A stretch of DNA of 64,000 nt from Kerstersia similis (GTDB lineage Bacteria; Pseudomonadota; Gammaproteobacteria; Burkholderiales; Burkholderiaceae_B): contig NZ_CBCSIQ010000001.1 in the NCBI RefSeq assembly GCF_965139615.1, positions 1-64,000 on the forward strand. Direction: 5' to 3'. The notes under the pieces are model-generated. The model saw nothing but the letters and a program-made list of their open reading frames with translations. It was not told where the DNA came from and searched no databases. Numbering within the stretch: position 1 is the stretch's first letter; each line of letters starts with the position of its first letter. The translations under genes were made by a program, and so were the position numbers. Shown here in pieces: positions 25,219-33,390 of this stretch.

Positions 25219-27987
25219 ATGCGGTTCCGTGTTTCTCTTGTCAGCCTGCTGCTGTTGGCAGCCTACGCGCCGGACGGCGTCCATGCCCAGGCTGCGGCCG
25301 TTGCCGCCGAGGCCGAGCGCGACTTCGAGATCCAGGCAGGAAGTCTGGATGATGTGCTGAGCCGTTTCGGCGCCCGGGCTGGCGTCATGGTGCTGGCCGA
25401 TACGCGCTTGACCGCCGGGCGCAGCAGCCCGGGCGTGCGTGGCCGCTACAGCGTCGATGTCGCGCTGGTCCGTCTGCTGTCTGGAACAGGTTTGCAGGCC
25501 TATCGTGCGGCAGATGGCGGTTATCGCTTGCGGCTGGCCCCCTCGCCTGACGGCGAGGGGGTTGCGAAACTGGATGCGGTGGAAGTCCTGGGAAACGACC
25601 CCAAGCCCGCCGATGAGGTCTATCGCACGGCGGCCAGCGTGAATTACTTGTCCCAGGATGATATCGAGCGCTTTCGCGGCACTTCGGTGGGCGACATCTT
25701 CCAGGGCATTCCCGGCGTGCTGGTTGGTGAAAACCGCAATTCCGGTGGCCTGGATATCAATATCCGCGGGATGCAGGGCCAGGGCCGCGTACCGGTGCTG
25801 GTGGATGGCGCACGCCAGGAAACCACCGTCTATCGCGGGTACTCAGGCGTGGCCTCACGCTCCTATGTCGATCCCGACCTGATCGGCGGCATAGAAATCA
25901 GCAAAGGGCCGGTAGCCGGCGCGCTGGGCACGGGTGCCACGGGCGGTGTCGTTGCAATGCGCACCATCAATGCCCGCGACATTATCAAGAATGATGATGA
26001 AAGCTGGGGCATACGCGTGCGCGGCAGTACCTCGGGCAACAGCAGCGCCGCGCCCGCGCCGGGAACGGCGGGGGGCATGTTCAATGCTGGCACCTACCGG
26101 CTGAATTGCGATCCGGCAGCCCTGTGTGGCGGGCAGTACCAGATGCCGGATACGTTCCGCAACGACGAGAATTTCGACCGTCCCGGCACGCTGGACCCTT
26201 ACAGCTATGCTGCCAGCGTTGCTGGTGCCTGGCGCAGCGAAAAACTGGAGCTGGTGGCGGCGCTCTCCACCCGCCGCCAGGGGACTTATTTTGCCGGCAA
26301 ACACGGCAAAGGCGCCGAGCCCGTCATTACCCTGACCGATCCGCCCCCCAGCATCTACTACGACACGGCCACCATTACGAATGGCGGCACCACGCGTTTC
26401 TATACCGGCGAACGCGTGCTCAACAGCAACAACGAAAGCAATTCACAGCTGCTGAAAGGCAAGCTGCAGCTGTCAGAGGCGCAGGATATCGAACTGAGCT
26501 ACCTGCGCTACCACAGCGAATATGGCGAACTGATGCCATCGCAGCTGATGTGGTTCAACAAGATTTACCAGACGCAGAACAGCGAAGTGACGGCGCAGAC
26601 AGCCACGCTGACGCATCACTGGCAGCCGGCAGATCAATCCTGGCTGGATTTGCGTACCAAGGTCTGGATGACGCATACGGACAGCCTGAACCGCAACTAC
26701 GCTTCGGAAGACCAGGCCTCCGCCGGTGCAGAGGCGGGGGGAGCGCCGGAACCTGAGACATACCGGCGCATCGGAGCGGAACTCGGCAATACCTCGCAAT
26801 TCGAGGTCTGGGGCGAACATACGCTCAGCTATGGGGCTACCTTCCAGCACGAGAAAATCTCGACCGATCCGTCCACCGGGGCGCTGGATGACGCCGCAGG
26901 GCGCGAGGGCAACCGCCGGGAGTACAGCCTGTATATGGACTGGCACTGGCAGCCTGCACCGGAGTGGCAGATCAATTACGGTCTGCGCTACCAGAACTCC
27001 CGTACCCGGGACGGCAAGCTGAGTACCGACATGCGCTATGAGTGCGGCAAATGGGCCATGAATGCCCAGGGCGTAGAAACCTGCCAGCAATATGTCGCCG
27101 TGCCGATGGAATTGTGCGATGGCGTGGCCTGCGCCTATCACTATAAAACCCGCAATAGCGGAACGGTGCCGGTTTACAGCATCAGCTGGGAGCCCTGGCT
27201 CAATGGCCTGCAGTTCTATGCGCGCCATGCCGAAGCGCTGCGCATGCCCAGCCTGTTCGAAGCCACCCAGGGCTGGTCGGTACAACCTGCGCCCGGCGTG
27301 CCGCTGCGGCCGGAGCATACCCGCAATCGTGAATTCGGCCTGAACCTGTTGACCAACGATGTGCTGCGCAGCAACGACAGGCTGGCATTCAAGGCGGCCT
27401 ACTTCCGCAACAAGACCAGCGATTACCTGACGCGTACTTCGCCCAACGAGTGGGAAAACCTGCAGCAGGACTTCGTGATGCGCAATATCCGCAGCGTCAA
27501 GCTGCGCGGTTTCGAAGCCACCCTGGATTATGACGCCGGGCGTATCTATACCCGCCTGAGCGGCACCCGCTACAACTTCATCGAAGTCTGCCATGAGGGC
27601 AGCTATCGGAGCGATGACTGCAATAACTATGGTGTTGCGGCGTCCTATTTCAACGACATGATTCCGCCGAAATGGCATGCCAGTGTGTTGCTGGGCACGC
27701 GCTGGCTGGACGGCAAGCTGGACCTGGGCGCTCGCCTGACACTGATGGGCAAACGCAACCCGACGCCGAAATTCAATGATGACACCAAGCGCGCCTTCAA
27801 TTGGCCGACGCTCTGGCAGGACTACAAGGTCGTGGATATTTACGCCCGCTATCAGTACAGCGAGGCCGTGTCGGTGGATTTCAACATCGACAACCTGACC
27901 GACCGTTACTACGTTGATCCTCTCAGCCTGGGCATGGTGCCGGCACCTGGGCGAACCGCCAGGCTGGGGATGACCCTGAATTTTTGA
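25219..27987 (+). CDS. TonB-dependent receptor with N-terminal signalling domain
   Basis: This outer-membrane active transporter has a signal peptide (cut after VHA, residue 23), a secretin/TonB short N-terminal signalling domain (about 35-106), a plug domain starting near residue 118 (LDAVEVLGNDPKPADEVYR) and a 22-strand barrel ending in the terminal Phe. The plug blocks FRGTSVGDIFQGIPGVLVG and DINIRGMQGQGRVPVLVDGA are those of the haem/haemoglobin-type receptors. Boxes at the places of FRAP and NPDL read LRMPSLFEAT and PLRPEHTRN. The ligand is therefore probably haem, a haem protein or another iron source, but it is not proven. The ATG at 25219 has AGGA 6 bases upstream; longer starts are less likely. 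Confidence 0.88.
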   Translation: MRFRVSLVSLLLLAAYAPDGVHAQAAAVAAEAERDFEIQAGSLDDVLSRFGARAGVMVLADTRLTAGRSSPGVRGRYSVDVALVRLLSGTGLQAYRAADGGYRLRLAPSPDGEGVAKLDAVEVLGNDPKPADEVYRTAASVNYLSQDDIERFRGTSVGDIFQGIPGVLVGENRNSGGLDINIRGMQGQGRVPVLVDGARQETTVYRGYSGVASRSYVDPDLIGGIEISKGPVAGALGTGATGGVVAMRTINARDIIKNDDESWGIRVRGSTSGNSSAAPAPGTAGGMFNAGTYRLNCDPAALCGGQYQMPDTFRNDENFDRPGTLDPYSYAASVAGAWRSEKLELVAALSTRRQGTYFAGKHGKGAEPVITLTDPPPSIYYDTATITNGGTTRFYTGERVLNSNNESNSQLLKGKLQLSEAQDIELSYLRYHSEYGELMPSQLMWFNKIYQTQNSEVTAQTATLTHHWQPADQSWLDLRTKVWMTHTDSLNRNYASEDQASAGAEAGGAPEPETYRRIGAELGNTSQFEVWGEHTLSYGATFQHEKISTDPSTGALDDAAGREGNRREYSLYMDWHWQPAPEWQINYGLRYQNSRTRDGKLSTDMRYECGKWAMNAQGVETCQQYVAVPMELCDGVACAYHYKTRNSGTVPVYSISWEPWLNGLQFYARHAEALRMPSLFEATQGWSVQPAPGVPLRPEHTRNREFGLNLLTNDVLRSNDRLAFKAAYFRNKTSDYLTRTSPNEWENLQQDFVMRNIRSVKLRGFEATLDYDAGRIYTRLSGTRYNFIEVCHEGSYRSDDCNNYGVAASYFNDMIPPKWHASVLLGTRWLDGKLDLGARLTLMGKRNPTPKFNDDTKRAFNWPTLWQDYKVVDIYARYQYSEAVSVDFNIDNLTDRYYVDPLSLGMVPAPGRTARLGMTLNF

Positions 27988-28144
27988 CATCGTGTCTGCC
28001 GTTCCTGGATGCACCCCTGCGACGTAAGGACTGATGCCAGATAACAAAGGCAGCAAGTACGCATTCGCCCAAAGCGGGTGCGCAAGGACCCGGTTTTGCC
28101 GGCTGAATGGATAAATCCGATTTTTTGAACAGAAAGAGACCAGC

Positions 28145-30574
28145 ATGAAACTGAACAAGTACATGATGTTGCTTGGCCTTCCTCTGGTGCTGGCCGCGTG
28201 CGGCGGTGGCGGCGGGGATGGCGATGGGGGTGAGCGCCCGGTAACGAAAAGCCCGGTAGCCAATGCCGGGGCCGATCAGGTGGTACCGATGGGAACCGTC
28301 GTGCAGCTTGACGGCAGCGCCAGTGCGCCCGGTACCAATGGCAACAGCTTGCGCTACACCTGGAGCCTGCCTGAAAAACCGATGGGCAGCAGCGCGGTGT
28401 ATGCCGATGCCGGCATCGTGAATCCCAGCTTCATGGCTGATCTGCCGGGCCGCTATACCGCGACGTTGACGGTCAACGATGGAGTGGTGGATAGCGCCTC
28501 CGATAGCGTGACCATTACGGCAACGACCAAGGTGCCGGTGGCAATTGCCGCCCCGGTGCAGGATGTGCCGCTGAGCGCCGAGGTGGTGCTGGATGGCAGC
28601 CAGAGTGTTGCGCCCAGCGACGGTGACGCCAGTGCGCTGGTGTATCGCTGGACGCTGCTGTCCAAACCCGCGGGTTCCCAGGCCGCACTGACAGATGCGA
28701 CGACGGCCAAGGCGCGCTTCCATGCGGATGTGGAGGGGGAATACCTGGCTTTGCTGATCGTCAACTATGGTGACCAGGTCAGCCAGCCGCGTGAGGTGCT
28801 GGTGCGCGCGTCGAAAGGGAATGTCGCCCCGGTAGCAAATATCACCGTGGTGTCTATCGGTGGCGCGCCGGTGGAACCCTTGACTGGCAGGAATAAAAAA
28901 TATCAGGTCGAGCGTGGTCAGGAAGTCGTGTTCAGCGCAAGCGGAAGCACGGACGCCGATGGTGACGAACTCAGCTACCGCTGGGGCGCAACGAGCTGGA
29001 CGCAAGGCTCCCAGATTGCAAACAAGCTCAAAGGCAAGCAGGTCGAATTCCGCATGACGCCGGATATCGCGGCAGGTGATTGGGCGGTGTCGCTGCAAGT
29101 CTTCGACGGCCAGCTCTACAGCCAGGCTTCTGCGCTGCTGAATGTGGTCAAGCCCGCGGGGGCAGCCAATACGCCGCCCGTCGCGCGACTGGATCCGGTC
29201 ACGACGACCGAGACCTATGAGATGGAGCTGGGCCAACTCACCAATATCAGCGCGTTTTCATCCTACGATCTTGATGGGGATCAGCTTTGGGGCAAGCATA
29301 GACTGGAGTTGCTGGACTATCCGCAAGGGTTCACGCCGCCAGATTGGTCCGCGCCCATCTGGAGCACGACACAGTTCACGCCTACGGTGTTGGGCGACTA
29401 TCGCGTGCGCTTGATCGCCAACGATGGTCAGGCGGACAGCTTGCCGGTCGAGGCGGTTTATACCGCCAAGCGTGGCGCCAATTACAGGCCGAAGGCAAGT
29501 GTCGGGGTGACGGCTGCAACCGCTCTGGTCAATCAGGATATCAAGTTCGGGTGCGGCGGCAGCGACCAGAATGGCGATGAACTGACATGCGAATGGGCCG
29601 TGACTGATACGCCAGACGGCAGCGCAGCGACGTTGCAGGTACTGAACGACGGCAAAACGGCCAGCATGAAAGCCGATAAACCGGGGCGGTATGTCGTTGA
29701 CCTGGTGGTGGTGGACAGCAAAGGCGTACGTAGCCAGGCCGCGTCTGGTAGCATCCATGTCAAGGCAGTCAACAACCCGCCGGTATATGCCGGGCTCTAT
29801 CATTACGCCTATGGCGAGTTCTCGATACTCTGGACGTCCATCGCCAACAAGCAGGTGGGCAGTCATTTGGGCACCGCAGCGCAACCTTATCTCGTCGGAC
29901 AGCGCATCGACCTGATGCCGATCAGCATGAGCGACCCCGATGGCGACAAGCTGTATCCGCTCTGGACACTGATCGAGCAGCCAAAAGGCAGCGCACAGGT
30001 CGAGGCGGTGGATACCGAGAACTTGAGCTTCACGCCCCAGTATCCTGGCCGCTATGTTTACCAGTTCATTACCAGCGATGGCATCGTCAAGACCCAGCCT
30101 CAGCAGGTGGCGGTCGAGGTGGTGAAAGAGCAGGATTATCCCGGGCTGCTGCTCAGGACGCATGGCGCCTATGATGACCCCGACAATCTGTACCCCACCC
30201 GTGGGGGCGTTCAGCCGCAGCTGGGCTGGCCGCATGATTGGATGAATACCGTGGCCGTCAACCAGCAGGATCCGGCTGGCAGCAAAGCATGGAATGCGGG
30301 CGTCCTGTTCAGCATGACGGCCCATGACAGGGACTACACCGTGTCGGATATGCGAGTACAGGCCGATGGCGATCGTCCGGAACTGCCGCGCTTTGTCGGC
30401 CTGGCGAATGGTCAGCGGATCAAGCGTGGGGAAACCGTTTACTTCCTGGTTTATGACCCCCGCCAGGCATCGAACGGCACCCTGGATCCCGGAACGGAAA
30501 TCGAATGGTTCTTCCGCATTGCCGAAAAACCTGAACAAACCTTCCGTTACCGCCAGCGTTATCAGTTGTACTGA
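28145..30574 (+). CDS. Large PKD/Ig-repeat lipoprotein linked to the receptor
   Basis: The 809-residue protein has a lipoprotein signal (lipobox LAAC, C19) followed by a Gly/Asp-rich spacer. About six PKD-type beta-sandwich modules follow, starting near residues 37, 127, 224, 340, 448 and 546, several with the calcium-binding-like pattern DADGDELSYRW or DPDGDKLYPLW. A distinct C-terminal domain of about 130 residues (LLLRTHGAYDDPDNLYP onward, rich in Trp/Tyr/Asp) matches nothing I recognise. The gene lies 157 bases after the receptor and ends in a strong terminator, so co-expression is likely. It may be a surface-exposed ligand-capture or adhesive protein; that role is inference. Confidence 0.85.
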   Translation: MKLNKYMMLLGLPLVLAACGGGGGDGDGGERPVTKSPVANAGADQVVPMGTVVQLDGSASAPGTNGNSLRYTWSLPEKPMGSSAVYADAGIVNPSFMADLPGRYTATLTVNDGVVDSASDSVTITATTKVPVAIAAPVQDVPLSAEVVLDGSQSVAPSDGDASALVYRWTLLSKPAGSQAALTDATTAKARFHADVEGEYLALLIVNYGDQVSQPREVLVRASKGNVAPVANITVVSIGGAPVEPLTGRNKKYQVERGQEVVFSASGSTDADGDELSYRWGATSWTQGSQIANKLKGKQVEFRMTPDIAAGDWAVSLQVFDGQLYSQASALLNVVKPAGAANTPPVARLDPVTTTETYEMELGQLTNISAFSSYDLDGDQLWGKHRLELLDYPQGFTPPDWSAPIWSTTQFTPTVLGDYRVRLIANDGQADSLPVEAVYTAKRGANYRPKASVGVTAATALVNQDIKFGCGGSDQNGDELTCEWAVTDTPDGSAATLQVLNDGKTASMKADKPGRYVVDLVVVDSKGVRSQAASGSIHVKAVNNPPVYAGLYHYAYGEFSILWTSIANKQVGSHLGTAAQPYLVGQRIDLMPISMSDPDGDKLYPLWTLIEQPKGSAQVEAVDTENLSFTPQYPGRYVYQFITSDGIVKTQPQQVAVEVVKEQDYPGLLLRTHGAYDDPDNLYPTRGGVQPQLGWPHDWMNTVAVNQQDPAGSKAWNAGVLFSMTAHDRDYTVSDMRVQADGDRPELPRFVGLANGQRIKRGETVYFLVYDPRQASNGTLDPGTEIEWFFRIAEKPEQTFRYRQRYQLY

Positions 30575-30665
30575 GCGCAGGGCCGAGTGCCGCAGCGAGT
30601 GTTGAACTGAAAGTCGTCCTGAGGCCCACCCCCCTGATGCTTAAGGATCACGGGCGGCGGCCAAG

Positions 30666-30704
30666 AAAAAAGTCGGTGTGAAAATTTTCACACCGACTTT
30701 TTTT
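30666..30704. terminator. Bidirectional terminator after the PKD lipoprotein
   Basis: A 19-bp perfect palindromic stem is centred between 30684 and 30685 (arm core GTCGGTGTGAAAA), flanked by A on the left and T on the right. It serves the lipoprotein gene on the plus strand and the 53-residue gene on the minus strand. Confidence 0.95.
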
Positions 30705-30790
30705 ATGGGTTCAGTGGCCGGCAGTCTGTTGCTGCCGCGCGATCCGGGCTGCCGGGGGCCTGGCGGGTGCAGGCATTGCGTTTTGCGGGC

Positions 30791-30952
30791 TCAGAACGCC
30801 GAGCAGTGCCCGCCGGTCGGCGCCTGGCCAGACCCCAATGCAATGATGGCGGGTTCCTTGCGCAGGTTGATGGGGGCGGAAGCCGACCAGTCCCAGGCCA
30901 GGAATACGGCCAGGACAACCCAGAAAAGCGTGAGGGAAATTTTGCGCTGCAT
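30791..30952 (-). CDS. 53-residue single-membrane-segment protein downstream of TsuA-like gene
   Basis: A short frame starts 12 bases after the stop codon of the TsuA-like gene, with AAGGA about 10 bases before its ATG. The product begins MQRKISLTLFWVVLAVFLAW, one hydrophobic segment (about 5-20) that could be a signal anchor or signal peptide, followed by DWSASAPINLRKEPAII and ending GGHCSAF with a single cysteine. Spacing, ribosome-binding site and the following terminator support a real gene. I do not recognise the family. A role in sulfur transfer beside the transporter and rhodanese is only suggested by position and by the cysteine. Confidence 0.6.
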   Translation of the reverse strand: MQRKISLTLFWVVLAVFLAWDWSASAPINLRKEPAIIALGSGQAPTGGHCSAF

Positions 30953-30964
30953 GATGAACTGTCC

Positions 30965-32050
30965 TTAGAAACCGTAGCGGCGGCGCAGGCGCACACCCAG
31001 AATGGAGCCGCCGAAGGCCAGCACGATCCAGATCCAGCCATGCACACTGCCCGTGCTGATGCCGCTGACCATGGCGCCGACGTTGCAACCGAAAGCCAGG
31101 CGTGAACTGTAGCCCAGCAAGAAGCCGGCGATCAGGCCGATCACCCATTGCTTGCCTGTCAGGGCTTTGCCTGCACCGGGCTTGCCAGCGGAAATCCACA
31201 GCGCGCCGGCCAGGATGCCCAGGTTGGTGATGGTCGTGACATCCAGCAGAACGTTCTGTGACAAGGTATGGAAGTTGCCAGGCTGGCCCCAGAAGGGGTT
31301 CGCGGCGGGGTCAAACACGCCCAGGGAAGTGAATATTTTCGCGCCCCACAGGCCGAAACCATAAACGACACCCCAGGGCTGTCCAGCAATGATCAGGTTC
31401 AGGACGGCCAATAGCGCCAGTCCGATGCCGGCAATCACCAGTTTGCGATCCAACCAGCGCGATGTGCGTTCGCCACGCTTGCCCCAGGCGAAAGCCAGCG
31501 CGCCGACCAGCAGCAGGCCGATGAACGTCAGCAGCAAGGCCTTGCCGGGGCCATAGGTGCTGACCAGCCCGATAGGCGGGACCGCGCCCAGCGACACCCA
31601 TTCGTCCAGCTGTGCCGAACCCAGGAAGCTGCCCAGGGTGAACAGCGGCAGGATACCCATATTCAGGGGCACGCCCATGCCTGCCTTGTACAGCGTGCCG
31701 GAGCCGCAGCCGTCGGCGATCTGCATGCAGGCACCAAAAATGAAAGCACCGATCAGCAGGCTGAAGCTGGGCGGGCCCAGGGCCGCCATCAGATCCGTCG
31801 GGAAGGCGGCCAGCAAGGGGATGGAAATGGCGGCGGCAACGGCCAGCAGTACCAACTGCGCGAACACGCCGGTGGCATCGCGGTTTTCGATCAATTTGCG
31901 CCAGCCGGTCGTAAAACCGAAGCGGGCGCCGGCCAGAATGCCGCCCATGCCCAGCCCGACCACGAACAGCAGGGATTGGCGCAGCGAAACGAACCAGGCC
32001 AGCGCAGCAAATGCGACTGCGATGGCAAGGGAGAGAGGTAGGCGTGACAT
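30965..32050 (-). CDS. YeeE/YedE (TsuA-like) sulfur-compound transporter
   Basis: Members of this family import thiosulfate or related sulfur compounds across the inner membrane; the characterised member is TsuA. The product has about ten membrane segments and the conserved cysteine motifs FGACMQIADGCGSGTLY and RLAFGCNVGAM, whose cysteines line the thiosulfate path in TsuA. The start at 32050 (MSRLPLSLAIAV, 361 residues) is chosen because it leads straight into a membrane helix; an ATG at 32110 adds 20 residues, and neither has a good ribosome-binding site. The gene lies downstream of a periplasmic rhodanese and upstream of a 53-residue protein, forming one sulfur unit. Confidence 0.9.
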   Translation of the reverse strand: MSRLPLSLAIAVAFAALAWFVSLRQSLLFVVGLGMGGILAGARFGFTTGWRKLIENRDATGVFAQLVLLAVAAAISIPLLAAFPTDLMAALGPPSFSLLIGAFIFGACMQIADGCGSGTLYKAGMGVPLNMGILPLFTLGSFLGSAQLDEWVSLGAVPPIGLVSTYGPGKALLLTFIGLLLVGALAFAWGKRGERTSRWLDRKLVIAGIGLALLAVLNLIIAGQPWGVVYGFGLWGAKIFTSLGVFDPAANPFWGQPGNFHTLSQNVLLDVTTITNLGILAGALWISAGKPGAGKALTGKQWVIGLIAGFLLGYSSRLAFGCNVGAMVSGISTGSVHGWIWIVLAFGGSILGVRLRRRYGF

Positions 32051-32159
32051 AGTGGAAAAGGCGAAAAGGAAAGAGGGCAAGGGCCAGGCGGGCAGCGGGT
32101 TGGCAGTCATGTCGGCCCGCTGCGGGAAAAGCCCGCCCTGTCAGGAGATTGCGAAAGAC

Positions 32160-33113
32160 TCAGTTGAAGAGGCTCTTGAGCTTGTTGCTGATCTGGCTGC
32201 CACGGCTGGGTTCGTTATCCATGGGGAGCGGGGTGGCGGCATTGGTCCAGTCCGCCAGGGATTCCGGGTACATGCGGACGTTTGGCACACCGGCCAGCTC
32301 GGAGAGCGCAAACCAGTCCGTAGCAGCCCAATGGCCGGTATTGCAGAAGGCGATGGTGTCATCGACCATTTCCGGGAACTGGCGGGCTGCGATTTCGCGT
32401 GCCTTTTCCTGGCTGACGACACGCGTCGTGCCGGGTTCGAACCAAAGGCTGTGTTCGATGTTGACGGCGCCCTGGATGGTGCCCGGTGTCGAAGCCGTGG
32501 GGGCTTTGACCTCGCCCAGGAAGAAGTTCTTGGGACGGGCATCGACCAGGCGGGCGTCAGGGTTGCCGATTTGTGCCTGAACGTCGCTTTGCGTCGCCAG
32601 AATGGCGGTGTTGAGCACGGGTTCGTATTGGCTGGGCGCAACGCTGGCGGTCGTCTGTTCCAGCGGCAGCGCCGCTTCCTGCCAAGCCTGCATGCCGCCA
32701 TTGAGGACGGACAGGTTTTCCAGGCCAAGATACTTGAGTGTCCAGTAAACACGCGCAGCCGCGCCGAAATCGGTGATGTCGGCACCGCTGGAGACCACGA
32801 CCGCATGACTGTTCTGGTCCAGGCCCAGTTGCTGCACCTGTTCGGCCAGGCGGGTCAAGGGCGGCAACTGGCCGGGGCTATGTGCCGGGCCGCGCCAGGA
32901 ACCATAGGGCGCGGAGAGGGCGCCGGGGATATGTCCCTGGCCGTAATCGGCAGGCGGACGGATGTCGATGACGCGTACGTCGGGCGAATTGCGCAGCGCC
33001 TCTAGCGCAGCGGCATCCAGTACGGGCTGATTGGCAAAGACCGGCAGGCTGCAGGCGGCCAGCACGAGAGCGGCGCAGCTTTTCAGGGCGGTAGTGAAGA
33101 TTGCGTGTTTCAT
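32160..33113 (-). CDS. Exported two-domain rhodanese (thiosulfate sulfurtransferase)
   Basis: The 317-residue protein is exported: MKHAIFTTALKSCAALVLA is a signal sequence that could be cut as a lipoprotein (LAAC, C21) or by signal peptidase I after VFA. It has two rhodanese domains. The first (about 32-150) has Ser108-Ser109 where the active cysteine would be and is inactive. The second (about 170-300) has the catalytic loop AFCNTGHWAATDWF (C257). It would transfer sulfane sulfur from thiosulfate or persulfides in the envelope. It is the first gene of the leftward sulfur unit with the TsuA-like transporter. Confidence 0.92.
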   Translation of the reverse strand: MKHAIFTTALKSCAALVLAACSLPVFANQPVLDAAALEALRNSPDVRVIDIRPPADYGQGHIPGALSAPYGSWRGPAHSPGQLPPLTRLAEQVQQLGLDQNSHAVVVSSGADITDFGAAARVYWTLKYLGLENLSVLNGGMQAWQEAALPLEQTTASVAPSQYEPVLNTAILATQSDVQAQIGNPDARLVDARPKNFFLGEVKAPTASTPGTIQGAVNIEHSLWFEPGTTRVVSQEKAREIAARQFPEMVDDTIAFCNTGHWAATDWFALSELAGVPNVRMYPESLADWTNAATPLPMDNEPSRGSQISNKLKSLFN

Positions 33114-33390
33114 GGGGGAGGAGTTCCGAAGGATCCTCGCCAGTTTATATGTGTATCGGTGATGTTACTTTGATGTCGTTATTCCTTTTTGTGATAATAA
33201 AATCAGGCTGAGGCATAAGGCCGCCAGGGTGGGCCGGGCGCGGCATGCCACTGGGGCGCAGGGAGAAAAGGTGTGGCGGGAATGCAGCAATTCCCATGAC
33301 ATAAGCACTGGCTCTTCCAGGCGCAGCCAGGCCGGGCGATACAGTGGCGGACGGATAACGAGATGCTGGTCGTGGCAAAGGCGGAATTCA

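Noticed and set aside
28034..28114. A 26-codon frame (MPDNKGSKYAFAQSG...) with AAGGA before it, between receptor and PKD lipoprotein
   Set aside because: Possible leader peptide, but too short to judge, Arg/Cys-rich at the end, and with no attenuator structure following.
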